Source: Bradyrhizobium sp. 170 (GTDB lineage: Bacteria; Pseudomonadota; Alphaproteobacteria; Rhizobiales; Xanthobacteraceae). From it: DNA of 64,000 nt. The position numbers and the translations under genes were made by a program. The stretch covers positions 6,448,001 to 6,512,000 of the forward strand of contig NZ_CP064703.1 of the NCBI RefSeq assembly GCF_023101085.1. Reading direction: 5' to 3'. The notes below the pieces were generated by a model that ran no database searches, had not been told where the DNA came from, and worked only from the letters and a program-made list of their open reading frames with translations. Below are positions 43,601 to 54,811 of this stretch, one piece after another (the first letter of the stretch is position 1; each line of letters begins with the position of its first letter).

Positions 43601-44815
43601 ATGGCAAAAATCAAGGTGACCAACCCCGTCGTCGAACTCGATGGCGACGAGATGACCCGGATCATCTGGCAGTACATCAAGGACAAGCTGATCACCCCCT
43701 TCCTCGATGTCGAGCTTTTGTATTTTGACCTCGGAATGGAGTACCGCGACCAGACCAACGACCAGGTCACGATCGACGCCGCCAACGCCATCAAGAAGGT
43801 CGGCGTCGGCGTCAAATGCGCCACCATCACCCCCGACGAGGCCCGGGTGAAGGAATTCGGCCTGAAGGAAATGTGGAAGTCGCCGAACGGCACCATCCGC
43901 AACATCCTCGGCGGCGTGATCTTCCGCGAGCCGATCATCTGCAAGAACGTGCCGCGCCTGGTTCCCGGCTGGACCAAGCCGATCATCATCGGCCGCCACG
44001 CCTATGGCGACCAGTACCGCGCCACCGATTTCAAGTTCCCCGGCGCAGGCACGCTGTCGATGAAGTTCGTCGGCGCAGACGGCACCGTGATCGAGAAGGA
44101 AGTGTTCAAGTCCCCCGATGCCGGCGTCGCGATGGGCATGTACAATCTCGACGATTCCATCATCGACTTCGCCCGCGCCTCGCTGAACTACGGCCTCTTG
44201 CGCGGCTATCCGGTCTATCTCTCGACCAAGAACACGATTCTGAAGGTCTATGACGGCCGCTTCAAGGACATCTTCCAGGACATCTACGACCGCGAATTCA
44301 AGAAGGAATTCGAGGCCAAGCGGCTCACTTACGAACACCGCCTGATCGACGACATGGTCGCTTCCGCGCTGAAATGGTCCGGCGGCTATGTCTGGGCCTG
44401 CAAGAACTACGACGGCGACGTGCAGTCGGATACGGTTGCCCAGGGCTACGGCTCGCTCGGCTTGATGACCTCGGTGCTGCTGACGCCCGACGGCAAGACG
44501 GTGGAAGCCGAAGCCGCGCACGGCACGGTGACCCGGCACTACCGCGAGCACCAGAAGGGCAAGGAGACCTCGACCAACTCCATCGCGTCGATCTTCGCCT
44601 GGACCCGCGGCCTGTCCCACCGCGCCAAGCTCGACAACAACCCAGAGCTCGCGAAATTCGCCGATACGCTGGAAAAGGTCTGCGTCGCGACCGTCGAGGA
44701 AGGCTACATGACCAAGGACCTCGCGCTCCTGGTCGGCGCCGACCAGCGCTGGCTGTCCACGACCGGCTTCCTCGACAAGGTCTCGGACAACCTCGCCAAG
44801 GCGATGGCAGCGTAA
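43601..44815 (+). CDS. icd: NADP-dependent isocitrate dehydrogenase
   Basis: 404 aa, the eukaryotic/alphaproteobacterial type. It oxidises isocitrate to 2-oxoglutarate in the TCA cycle and makes [25 protein letters not shown] is the standard start, followed by [20 protein letters not shown] (substrate Ser and Asn), [20 protein letters not shown], and the Asp region [40 protein letters not shown] is the NADP site. The last 27 bases before the stop codon region (44783-44809) are repeated exactly at 45535-45561. Confidence 0.98.
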   Translation: MAKIKVTNPVVELDGDEMTRIIWQYIKDKLITPFLDVELLYFDLGMEYRDQTNDQVTIDAANAIKKVGVGVKCATITPDEARVKEFGLKEMWKSPNGTIRNILGGVIFREPIICKNVPRLVPGWTKPIIIGRHAYGDQYRATDFKFPGAGTLSMKFVGADGTVIEKEVFKSPDAGVAMGMYNLDDSIIDFARASLNYGLLRGYPVYLSTKNTILKVYDGRFKDIFQDIYDREFKKEFEAKRLTYEHRLIDDMVASALKWSGGYVWACKNYDGDVQSDTVAQGYGSLGLMTSVLLTPDGKTVEAEAAHGTVTRHYREHQKGKETSTNSIASIFAWTRGLSHRAKLDNNPELAKFADTLEKVCVATVEEGYMTKDLALLVGADQRWLSTTGFLDKVSDNLAKAMAA

Positions 44816-44840
44816 GCCACCCTTCACAACTCCCTCCACA

Positions 44841-44932
44841 TCATTGCCTGCGACAAACGGGAAGCGTTTGCGCAAGGGGGCAGAGCGACGAGCAATCCAT
44901 GTCTCAGCTTGGGGCACGATGAATTGCTCGGA
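44841..44932 (+). repeat. decayed copy of the dispersed intergenic repeat
   Basis: TCATTGCCTGCGACAAACGG and AAGCGTTTGCGCAAGGGGGC match the left part of the element at 24097. The right part (AGCAATCCATG, GAATTGCTC) has diverged and lost its end. It sits between icd and the first DUF3455 gene. Confidence 0.7.
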
Positions 44933-45004
44933 GCCTGTCGCCGGTCGCGCATTCGCGCGGCCCGTTGGCTCGCAGTGATAGAAAACCAACGACGGAGCAA
45001 TACC

Positions 45005-45511
45005 GTGTCGTTCCCTAAGAACGCCGTACTCGCTGCTATCTTTCTCACCGGGTCGCTCGTCAACGCGACCGCCCAGACATCACTTCCCGAGGCCATCGCA
45101 GCTCCGGGTGAAACCGCAATTCTCAAGCTGCATGCCGAAGGCGCGCAGGTCTACGAATGCAAGACCGGCGCCGACGGCGCACTCGCCTGGGCGCTTCGCG
45201 AGCCGATCGCGACGCTTGTTTCGGACGGCAAGACGGTCGGCCGGCATTATGCCGGACCGAACTGGGAGTACAGCGACGGCAGCGCGGTGGTCGGCCAGGT
45301 CGTCGGCACGGCCCCGGGGCAGGTCGCAATGGACATTCCCTGGCTGAAGCTCGCAGTAGCTTCCCGGCGCGGCAACGGTGTTCTCAGTCCGGTGACGACA
45401 GTGCAACGGATCAACACGATGGGTGGAAAGCTCAATGGCGCCTGCTACAAGGCAGGCGCCTATGAAAGCGTCCCCTACTCGGCCGATTACGTGTTCCTGC
45501 GCAAGGGCTGA
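45005..45511 (+). CDS. DUF3455 family exported protein, copy 1
   Basis: 168 aa from a GTG at 45005 (GGAGCAATACC upstream). A signal peptide (AVLAAIFLTGSLVNATAQ) is followed by a DUF3455 domain: LPEAIAAPGETAILKLHAEG, AQVYECKTGADGALAWALRE, GKTVGRHYAGPNWEYSDGSA and YSADYVFLRKG at the end. It has three cysteines in the domain. Function unknown; the family is common in soil bacteria as periplasmic or secreted proteins. It is one of a tandem pair with the gene at 45603-46121. Confidence 0.88.
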   Translation: MSFPKNAVLAAIFLTGSLVNATAQTSLPEAIAAPGETAILKLHAEGAQVYECKTGADGALAWALREPIATLVSDGKTVGRHYAGPNWEYSDGSAVVGQVVGTAPGQVAMDIPWLKLAVASRRGNGVLSPVTTVQRINTMGGKLNGACYKAGAYESVPYSADYVFLRKG

Positions 45512-45534
45512 CACGACGCTGCCATCCGGCGGTT

Positions 45535-45561
45535 TCGGACAACCTCGCCAAGGCGATGGCA
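45535..45561 (+). repeat. exact 27-bp duplicate of the icd 3' end
   Basis: The sequence is identical to icd positions 44783-44809, which encode the C-terminal SDNLAKAMA, and is flanked by unrelated bases. It lies between the two DUF3455 genes at the place where icd lies relative to the first copy. It is a scar of a tandem duplication, not a gene. Confidence 0.92.
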
Positions 45562-45574
45562 TAATTGGCTGATA

Positions 45575-45604
45575 ATGGTGTTGGTCTTTCGGGGCCAACA
45601 CCAT
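45575..45604 (+). promoter_or_regulatory. hairpin covering the start codon of DUF3455 copy 2
   Basis: A perfect 10-bp inverted repeat, ATGGTGTTGG (45575-45584) and CCAACACCAT (45595-45604), with a 10-base loop TCTTTCGGGG. The ATG of the next gene (45603) begins within the last two bases of the stem, and the only purine-rich ribosome site, GGGG, is in the loop. It could regulate translation. Confidence 0.5.
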
Positions 45605-46121
45605 GGATTTTATGATGCCGATTGTCCGGAATGCCGCACTCGCTCTGCTTTTGTCATCGACGTCAGTTTTGAGCGCCTCCGCCCAGACCCTCCTTCCCGA
45701 CGCCATCGCCGCGCCCGGAGAGACCGTCGTGCTCACACTCCATGCCGAAGGCGCGCAGCTCTACGAATGCAAGGCCGGCGCCGACGGCAAGCTGGCCTGG
45801 GCATTCCGTGAACCGGTCGCAGCCTTGCTGCTCGACGGCAAGACCGTCGGCCGGCACTATACCGGGCCGAACTGGGAACACATCGACTCCAGCGCCGTCG
45901 TCGGCAAGGCCGCCGGCAACGCGCCTGGCGCCACGCCGAACGATATTCCCTGGCTCAAGCTGACGGTAACGTCCGGGCGCGGCACCGGCATCCTCTCCGG
46001 CGTCACGACGGTGCAGCGGATCAATACGGTCGGCGGCAAGCTCGAGGGCGATTGCGACAAGGCGGGCACCTATCGCAACGCGCCCTACTCGGCGGACTAC
46101 GTATTTCTGCGCAAGGGCTGA
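45603..46121 (+). CDS. DUF3455 family exported protein, copy 2
   Basis: 172 aa, ATG at 45603. A signal peptide (ALALLLSSTSVLSASAQ) precedes the same domain as copy 1: LPDAIAAPGETVVLTLHAEG, AQLYECKAGADGKLAWAFRE, GKTVGRHYTGPNWEHIDSSA, and an identical end PYSADYVFLRKG. It is clearly a duplicate of the gene at 45005-45511. Ribosome site weak (GGGG in a hairpin loop). Function unknown. Confidence 0.88.
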   Translation: MDFMMPIVRNAALALLLSSTSVLSASAQTLLPDAIAAPGETVVLTLHAEGAQLYECKAGADGKLAWAFREPVAALLLDGKTVGRHYTGPNWEHIDSSAVVGKAAGNAPGATPNDIPWLKLTVTSGRGTGILSGVTTVQRINTVGGKLEGDCDKAGTYRNAPYSADYVFLRKG

Positions 46122-46182
46122 ACGTTTTCTCCGTTAGGCGACGAACGAGTCATAGAGGACCGTACGGACGCTTCGCGCTACG

Positions 46183-46863
46183 CTAACCCATCGCCACCTT
46201 GTCGCCCGTGGCCCTGTGCTGGCGTTGGTCGAGCCACATCGTGCCGAGCGCGAACGCCAGCCAGCCGAAATTGTAGGCAAAGCCTATCATCAGAACGACC
46301 CAGCCGGGAATCGGTCCGACTGCGGCGCGATCGACAAATTCCGCCAGGGTTGACGCAGGCGTCGGATGGATCGCTATCTTGCCGTAATAGGCAATCACCT
46401 GGACAGCGAGAATCCAGACGTAGTTGCGACGCAGCCGCCGTCCCGCCGCGCGGACAAACGAAATGTGATGGCGGGGCGCCGTGTAGTCGCGCCCGAGCAC
46501 CACCTGCCAGCTATCGTCGCGGGCTTCACCGGTGAATATTGGCGCGTAGAAATTCATCTCCATCCACCGCGCTCGCGCGCGCCAGACATTGAAGTAGCGA
46601 TAACGTCGCGCCTCCATGCCGAGAAACACGGCGATGAGCAGGCCTACGAGCAGGAGCGGCAGGGGTGAAGCCTCCGGGCTCGAAAAGGTCGTCGACAGGG
46701 CGATGCCCATTGTGACGATCGCCCAGTTGGTCGTGTTGTCGAGCCGCGTTCTCCAGATCGTCGAACGGTAGACTTCGCCCCGGTAGAGATGAGCGATGGC
46801 GCCCATTTCAGCAGAATTGAAGGCGTGTTGGCGGTGTGTTTCGCTGGAAGCCGTAACAGACAT
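46183..46863 (-). CDS. DUF2270 family integral membrane protein
   Basis: 226 aa from the ATG at 46863 (CGGAG upstream). The family signature is FNSAEMGAIAHLYRGEVYRS, TIWRTRLDNTTNWAIVTMGI and ARRYRYFNVWRARARWMEMN followed by FYAPIF. Two membrane segments come first (WAIVTMGIALSTTF and PLLLVGLLIAVFLGMEA), then two at the C-terminus (WILAVQVIAYYGKI and WVVLMIGFAYNFGWLAFALG). No function is known for the family. It is monocistronic, convergent with DUF3455 copy 2. Confidence 0.9.
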   Translation of the reverse strand: MSVTASSETHRQHAFNSAEMGAIAHLYRGEVYRSTIWRTRLDNTTNWAIVTMGIALSTTFSSPEASPLPLLLVGLLIAVFLGMEARRYRYFNVWRARARWMEMNFYAPIFTGEARDDSWQVVLGRDYTAPRHHISFVRAAGRRLRRNYVWILAVQVIAYYGKIAIHPTPASTLAEFVDRAAVGPIPGWVVLMIGFAYNFGWLAFALGTMWLDQRQHRATGDKVAMG

Positions 46864-47167
46864 GGCGGGACTCCGGTTGTCCGAACCGCGGATCACGGCA
46901 TTGACCGGGAGAGTCCACATCATCAACGCCGATGAACCTATCCGGAATTGTGACGGCGCAACTATGCTCGCCCTGAGGCCGAATTGCCAGCAACAGGAAC
47001 GAGTAATGGAACGGTGCACCGCACTATCCCGACGTGGCGTCCGGATTGGGTCGCGCCTTGTGGCGCCAAACGACGACGACATCGCGCAACCCCACAGCGC
47101 GCTGCGTTCCGTATCGGATCAAGGCGTTGTTGCAGGACAGGACCTTCGACGATCACCGCATCGACGA

Positions 47168-47968
47168 CTACCAATCGTCGTACATCCATTCCCTTGGGTA
47201 TCGAGGCCGCGCTCTCGCCTGCGGCGACCGCTCGGGCTTGCGCAAGGTCGGAGTCGGCTGCGTCGGAGGCGGTGACGTCCTGGACAGGTTCTGCTCGGAA
47301 ACCTTCGCGAGCACGCGTTTTATCTCTTCCTGGCTCGCCTTGAGTTCCTCGATGGCTTTTGAATTGTTGCTGGCTATTTGTTGCTGGTTCGCCTTGAGCT
47401 GTTCGATGCTTCGCTCCATGTTCGCCAGATCGCGCGCCATCGTTTGCAGCAACTGCGTGTGATCGGGAACCGCAGCGGTAGCTGTCGGTGCGGCGTCTTG
47501 CGTTGTGCTCTGAGCCAGGGTTGTTGCTTGCGGTGGCGTTGCTTGCGGTGGTGCGGCCTCCGCCGCGGCCACTTGAACGCTAGATGAAGCGGGCTGTGCG
47601 GGGGCCGGCGGATTTTCCGGCGGCAATGATGGAGTTGAAGCGAGCTGCGGCGCCGAAGGGGCGACGACCTGCTTGCCCCCGCCGCCATAGGTCGACTGCA
47701 AAACCAGGGCGGCGACAATGATGCACGCCGCCAGCGGCAAACCGACGAGGGCCCGGAACACCGGCCATCCAGGCGGGGATGGCGGGCCAGGTGCGGCCGA
47801 AGGCGGGCGCGCGGCATCGCGCTCGATTTTTGCAAGCTGTTCACTCAAACGCGCGAGCTGTTCATCCGCGCGCATGATCTGTTCGTGGGCGTGCGCGAAT
47901 CGCTCATCGGCGCGCGCGACCGGGGCATCGTGGGGTTCAGTTGCTTTCGGAGTGGGCGTGGAGTTCAT
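47168..47968 (-). CDS. membrane-anchored proline-rich protein with coiled coils
   Basis: 266 aa from the ATG at 47968 (AGGGAAACG upstream). It has an N-terminal cytoplasmic coiled coil (DERFAHAHEQIMRADEQLAR, LSEQLAKIERDAA), one membrane segment (VGLPLAACIIVAALVLQSTY), a Pro/Ala/Gln-rich linker, and a second coiled coil (HTQLLQTMARDLANMERSIE, QLKANQQQIASNNSKAIEEL), then a Pro/Arg tail ending in YPREWMYDDW. The plan is similar to TonB/TolA-like or cell-envelope spacer proteins, without their C-terminal domain. I associate such proteins with Bradyrhizobium; the function is unknown. Confidence 0.7.
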   Translation of the reverse strand: MNSTPTPKATEPHDAPVARADERFAHAHEQIMRADEQLARLSEQLAKIERDAARPPSAAPGPPSPPGWPVFRALVGLPLAACIIVAALVLQSTYGGGGKQVVAPSAPQLASTPSLPPENPPAPAQPASSSVQVAAAEAAPPQATPPQATTLAQSTTQDAAPTATAAVPDHTQLLQTMARDLANMERSIEQLKANQQQIASNNSKAIEELKASQEEIKRVLAKVSEQNLSRTSPPPTQPTPTLRKPERSPQARARPRYPREWMYDDW

Positions 47969-48062
47969 TGGCGTTTCCCTTTTCCGTCCAATGTCATCCG
48001 AAGGTGGCGGTCGACGATCCGACAGGTCGACCAGCCGCCGACACGTGCAGTCTTGTCCAAAC

Positions 48063-48102
48063 AATGGCCGTATGATGGAGAGAATGGCCGCATGATGGAA
48101 GA
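48063..48102. repeat. two direct 20-bp repeats
   Basis: AATGGCCGTATGATGGAGAG is followed directly by AATGGCCGCATGATGGAAGA (17 of 20 identical). The repeat lies in the leader between the coiled-coil protein gene and the RlpA-like gene. No function is apparent. Confidence 0.75.
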
Positions 48103-48226
48103 ATCTGGGATCACACGGCGATAGCGTCCTGGAATTCCGTGGACCACTGCCGGCGGCGCAGCCGAATGCGGGCGCCGCGATGCTTGAGCCCCTCACGGCG
48201 CAGCTTCCCACTTGTGCTCATCTACC

Positions 48227-48550
48227 TCAGCGGAGGGAGACCATCGCAGTCCCGGCCACGCCAAGCACACGGGCGGCCCCCGTGGATAGGTCGATGCACC
48301 GTCCCTTCACGAACGGACCACGATCGTTTATCCGGACGGTGACGCTTCGCCCGGTGGAATGTGAGGTGACTGTGACGTGAGAGCCGAATGGTCTGGCGCG
48401 ATGCGCCGCGGTCATCGCATTTGGATTCATCCGCTCGCCCGATGCGGTTCGGCCTCCGCTATAACCATAGCGAGAAGCAATACAGGTTTCGGCGTCTGCC
48501 GGCGCAGACAGGCAGGTGAGCGCCAGCGCGGCGCATATCGGGCGGATCAT
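48227..48550 (-). CDS. RlpA-like double-psi beta-barrel protein
   Basis: 107 aa from the ATG at 48550 (GGAAGGGG upstream). A signal peptide ([18 protein letters not shown]) is followed by [40 protein letters not shown] and [20 protein letters not shown], the three blocks of the RlpA double-psi beta-barrel. The domain has the conserved Asp-Arg of NDRGP. RlpA proteins cleave denuded glycan strands or bind septal peptidoglycan. This one has only the barrel, without the SPOR domain, so it is the minimal version found in many alphaproteobacteria. It is exported. Confidence 0.9.
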   Translation of the reverse strand: MIRPICAALALTCLSAPADAETCIASRYGYSGGRTASGERMNPNAMTAAHRARPFGSHVTVTSHSTGRSVTVRINDRGPFVKGRCIDLSTGAARVLGVAGTAMVSLR

Positions 48551-48844
48551 CGTCCCCTTCCAGGATTGAGGCTCGACTGCCAACTTTTCCCGTGCCTCCA
48601 AGTTCCCGCAAGAGAGTCAGAATAATGAAAGCGGCACTGCATACCGCGCAACAGGATCGTCAGAACGCAGGAGAACAGTTCGTCAGAACGGGCCTGGGAT
48701 CATCGTTCGATCGACCGCGAGATAGCTCTGTCTGAAACCCGACAGGTTGCGGCGCTTCAAGTTCTTCATTGAAAAATCGGGAAATTCGGAGGGCGCCGGA
48801 CGGTCGCGCTGAATAGTGCACAGACGCCCGGACAATCGGCGTCC

Positions 48845-49189
48845 CTACCGCTTGGCCCCCAGATACGTCGTCCATACAGCGCTGGCTAAGGTCTGTGATG
48901 TTTTCCGGGCGCATGCCTTTTCGACTTCCGCCACGATCGACGACATACTGATCTTCGGCTGTGTTTGGCCACTCGCCGCGGCGACGTAATTAAGTCCCGT
49001 CCAGAAACCGTGAATCCAGACAGTCCCCTCCAACCGATGCTCTTCCGTAGACCGCCACTGAGCGCAACTCATGCTGCCTGCTCCGATCATCTCGACTGAA
49101 ACCTTGGCGTCCTGCGCCAAGGCCACGCAGACCGAAGCGCCGAAGACGATCGACGCAAACAGAGATGGCTTTATCATCCACCAGGTCAT
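48845..49189 (-). CDS. small exported protein of unknown function
   Basis: 114 aa from the ATG at 49189 (AGAGGTG upstream); the frame extends to 49339 without signal. A signal peptide (KPSLFASIVFGASVCVALAQ) leads into a mature domain of about 88 residues with two cysteines: SMSCAQWRSTEEHRLEG, VWIHGFWTGLNYVAAASGQT and EVEKACARKTSQTLASAVWT. The layout, Cys near the start, an aromatic G-F-W-x-G segment and a Cys near the end, recalls small periplasmic HdeA/Rap1a-like folds, but the match is loose. It is a single gene. The 294 bp between it and the RlpA-like gene are empty. Confidence 0.6.
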   Translation of the reverse strand: MTWWMIKPSLFASIVFGASVCVALAQDAKVSVEMIGAGSMSCAQWRSTEEHRLEGTVWIHGFWTGLNYVAAASGQTQPKISMSSIVAEVEKACARKTSQTLASAVWTTYLGAKR

Positions 49190-49631
49190 CTGGCACCTCT
49201 CGCCCGAACGCCAAAAATCGGCTGTTGCGCAAGTTCCAGCGATCGGGATTTCTACCGGAATGCCGCGACCAATGATGCCCGCAAGGTCCGCGGCACCATC
49301 CAGGGTTCGGCCAACGCGGATTCTCTGCAGCATCACCATGAATCAGGCTGCAGCGTGACGAATGAAGGTGACGTCAGCTTTCTGCCGTTCCCATTTGCAG
49401 GCGCGATGGATGCGCCAGGATCGCATCCTGCTCGGCTTGATTGGCGCGCCTCAATCGATGTCCGCTATTGCTCCACCAAATTCCGCAGCGCGTGCGATGT
49501 GCCCACAGGAACATCGCAGGCTTGTCCTGATATGAACGAGGCCGCCAACCAGGGCGGCCTCGGGATGACCGGTGCGCGGGGCGGTGCCGGGCGATGCCGG
49601 ACCACTCTGCAACACCAGGAATTAGCGACCT
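49190..49631. other. gene-poor stretch with a terminator hairpin at 49538-49561
   Basis: About 440 bp between two leftward genes. The only feature that I see is GAGGCCGCC-AACCAG-GGCGGCCTC, a 9-bp perfect stem 70 bp after the stop of the Cys-rich gene, without a clear U tract. Similar hairpins occur at 62033 and 62769. An open frame on the plus strand (49355-49708) crosses the hairpin and has no ribosome site, so I do not accept it. Confidence 0.5.
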
Positions 49632-49985
49632 TTAAAACCGACCTCTACAGGTCTCGCGATACCTGCGGCAATTTCCTTCGCCTCGTTCGCCCAACTCGTC
49701 CTTGTTGAGGCAGGCTTGTCTCAATTCGCCGCACACATCCCTCCGAACTGGCCTTTGGCAGGTCTCCCGGTATCTACGGCAATTTCCTTCGCCCCGCTCC
49801 CCCAACGCGTCCTTGTTTTCGCAGGCACGCCGCAACTGCTCGCATTGCCCACCCCCTCGACCGTCGTACACTCGGACGCCTCCCGGTCCAACCTCAATGG
49901 ATTGGGAAAAGGCCGAGATCGGAATTACAAAAAGAGCAGCCGCCGCTGCAGCGCCGAACGCATAGTTGCGCATTCCATTCAACAT
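49632..49985 (-). CDS. exported Cys-rich protein with a tandem internal repeat
   Basis: 117 aa from the ATG at 49985 (GGAGGATCAGGAA upstream). A signal peptide (YAFGAAAAAALFVIPISAFS) is followed by a Gly-rich spacer and two copies of a 29-residue unit. Each runs from a Cys through ALGERGEGNCRRYRETC or ELGERGEGNCRRYRETC, and each has three Cys and an Arg-rich end. The two units differ at five or six positions. The DNA of the two units is also repeated. The Cys pattern suggests disulfide-bonded helices in the periplasm. I do not recognise a family. Confidence 0.7.
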   Translation of the reverse strand: MLNGMRNYAFGAAAAAALFVIPISAFSQSIEVGPGGVRVYDGRGGGQCEQLRRACENKDALGERGEGNCRRYRETCQRPVRRDVCGELRQACLNKDELGERGEGNCRRYRETCRGRF

Positions 49986-50241
49986 TTCCTGATCCTCCAG
50001 TTGGTATGTACGGATGAATAGAAAGGCCACTTCGGCGATGTCTTCTTCATCCCGGTCTCAGCTTCGGTGCGCGTCTTGAACACCTTGCCGTCGCAACAAC
50101 CACAGTGGTGGTGGTTGACCTCTAGTCCACGATGGCGCATTTCCTCGTGGAGATGTCCTGCACTACGTGAAATTGCGTCTGAGCGTAGGCAGCACCGGTC
50201 ATGATTGCTGCGGCTGCCACCGGAATAAGAAACTTCTTCAA
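49979..50241 (-). pseudogene. degraded small exported protein gene
   Basis: A TTG start at 50241 with GGAGGAG upstream encodes a clear signal peptide (KKFLIPVAAAAIMTGAAYAQ), then TQFHVVQDISTRKCAIVD and a TAG stop at 50122-50124. The remaining part of the expected protein appears in another frame as GKVFKTRTEAETGMKK, ending at 49979. The intact form, about 75 residues with KxCxIVD followed by a TTTTVV segment and VFKTRTEAETGMK, looks like a common small exported family in this lineage. One stop and one frameshift make this a pseudogene. Confidence 0.7.
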
Positions 50242-50529
50242 GATGTCTCCTCCATTGCGCATATGTCCCTGCGCAGATAACCGAGCGGCGTGGAGTCGGT
50301 TCCACGGCCGGGACTCCGTCTACGAGGCACTAACCAGTTCCTGGGGGAGACCCTACAAGCGTTGACGTGAACGCCGGCCGAACGAGCAGTTCAGAGACCG
50401 TTTATTTCCAGCTCACCGAGCTTCGCCTTCACGCGCGCGACTTCCAATCCTGGTCGCTTGCGACCGGGTCGAGCCAGCAGCATTCTGGCCTTGTTACGCG
50501 CTGAGTCCACGCGCGGGCTTGTCTGCGCC

Positions 50530-53205
<2,676 letters not shown>

Positions 53206-53425
53206 GTTCATCCAATCGGAAATAGGACCGGGTCAGGCCGCAACCAGCCTTTAACCTTCCGGCGGAACGCTTTTAGACAAGGCCGCCTGCGGTGTCCAGA
53301 AACTGTGCAGGCGGATCATAGGCTTGCCGCAGCACACAAGATGGGCGCGCACATCCCGTTGATAATGCTGCGGCTGCGTTGACAGGCTTGGCAGGCCTGT
53401 GTTTCCCTACCTATATTCAAGACGT

Positions 53426-53597
53426 CACGTCGGGAGAGATCGGCTTCAGCGCCGGCGCCGAAGGAGCAACCGCCCCGGAAACTCTCAGGCAAACGAACCG
53501 CGTGACGAACTAGCATCTGGAAAGTGACGCCGGGCGGCTTTGGCCCAGGGCGTCCGCCGACGGGATAATACTCTCAGGCACAGCGACAGATGGGGCT
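53426..53597 (+). ncRNA. tandem glycine riboswitch
   Basis: Two consecutive gcvT-type aptamers. The first, about 53426-53507, has GGGAGAGA, the GCCGAAGGAGCAA core and AACTCTCAGGCAAA. The second, about 53515-53597, has TGGAAAGTGACG, GCCGACGGG and ACTCTCAGGCACAG. The linker between them is about 10 bases. The end is 50 bp before the gcvT start. When glycine is bound, such tandem riboswitches turn on glycine cleavage genes, as expected for the gcvTHP operon downstream. Confidence 0.93.
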
Positions 53598-53647
53598 TTC
53601 TTTGGGATTTCGGGGGCTGGTCTCCGGAACCCATGAGGGCCTGACGG

Positions 53648-54793
53648 ATGCTGGCACGCGACGAATCTCCCTTAAAACGCACCCCGTTGCACGCGCTCCA
53701 TGTGGCGCGCGGCGGCAAGCTGGTTCCCTTCGCGGGCTATGAGATGCCGGTGCAATACCCGGCCGGCGTGCTCAAGGAGCATCTGCATACGCGAAACGCC
53801 GCCGGCCTGTTCGACGTCTCCCATATGGGCCAGCTCGCGCTGCGGCCCAAATCCGGCAAGGTCGAGGACGCGGCGCTGGCGCTGGAACGGCTGGTGCCGC
53901 AGGACATCGTGGCGGTTGCGCCGGGACGGCAGCGCTACGCCCAGTTCACCAATGAAGATGGCGGCATTCTCGACGACCTGATGGTGGCGAATTTCGGCGA
54001 CCACCTGTTTTTGGTCGTCAACGCTGCCTGCAAGGCCGAGGACGAGGCGCATCTGCGCGCGCATCTCTCCGATACGTGCATCATCGATTCGCTGGCTGAT
54101 CGCGCGCTGATCGCGCTGCAGGGCCCGAAAGCGGAATCGGCGCTGGCGAAATATTGTGCAGAGGTATCAGCGATGCGGTTCATGGACACCGGACCGCGCA
54201 AGGTGGCCGGCTTCGACTGCTTCGTTTCGCGCTCCGGCTATACCGGCGAGGACGGGTTTGAGATTTCGGTTCCGGCCGAGCACGCCGAGACGCTGGTGAC
54301 GGCGCTGCTGGAAAACCCTGACGTGCTGCCGATTGGCCTCGGCGCACGCGATAGCCTGCGGCTGGAGGCCGGGCTCTGCCTCTATGGCCACGACATCGAC
54401 ACCACGACGACGCCGGTCGAGGGCGCGCTGGAATGGTCGGTGCAGAAAAGCCGCCGCACCGGCGGCGCCCGCGCCGGCGGATTCCCCGGTGCCGAAAAAA
54501 TCCTCTCCCATTTTGAAAAGGGCGCGTCTCGCCGCCGCGTCGGGTTGAGGCCGGAAGGCCGCGCGCCGGTGCGCGAAGGCGCGCTGCTGTTTGCCGACGC
54601 CGCCTCAAGCGAGCCGATCGGCAAGGTCACCTCAGGCGGCTTCGGCCCGAGCCTCAATGCGCCGGTTGCGATGGGCTATCTGCCGACATCGCTGTCCGCC
54701 AACGGCACGCAAGTTTTTGCGGAAGTGCGCGGCCAGCGCCTGCCGCTGCAGGTCGCGGCCATGCCTTTCGTTACCAACACCTATAAACGCTAG
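53648..54793 (+). CDS. gcvT: aminomethyltransferase (glycine cleavage T protein)
   Basis: 381 aa, ATG at 53648. T protein transfers the aminomethyl carbon from H-protein to tetrahydrofolate and releases ammonia. KRTPLHALHVARGGKLVPFA, GYEMPVQYPAGVLKEHLHTR and LFDVSHMGQLALRPKSG form the N-terminal folate-binding region; GLGARDSLRLEAGLCLYGHD and GFPGAEKILSHF are in the C-terminal part. It is the first gene of gcvT-gcvH-gcvP, preceded by the tandem glycine riboswitch. Confidence 0.97.
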   Translation: MLARDESPLKRTPLHALHVARGGKLVPFAGYEMPVQYPAGVLKEHLHTRNAAGLFDVSHMGQLALRPKSGKVEDAALALERLVPQDIVAVAPGRQRYAQFTNEDGGILDDLMVANFGDHLFLVVNAACKAEDEAHLRAHLSDTCIIDSLADRALIALQGPKAESALAKYCAEVSAMRFMDTGPRKVAGFDCFVSRSGYTGEDGFEISVPAEHAETLVTALLENPDVLPIGLGARDSLRLEAGLCLYGHDIDTTTTPVEGALEWSVQKSRRTGGARAGGFPGAEKILSHFEKGASRRRVGLRPEGRAPVREGALLFADAASSEPIGKVTSGGFGPSLNAPVAMGYLPTSLSANGTQVFAEVRGQRLPLQVAAMPFVTNTYKR

Positions 54794-54811
54794 CTCACCA
54801 GAGGACGTTTC

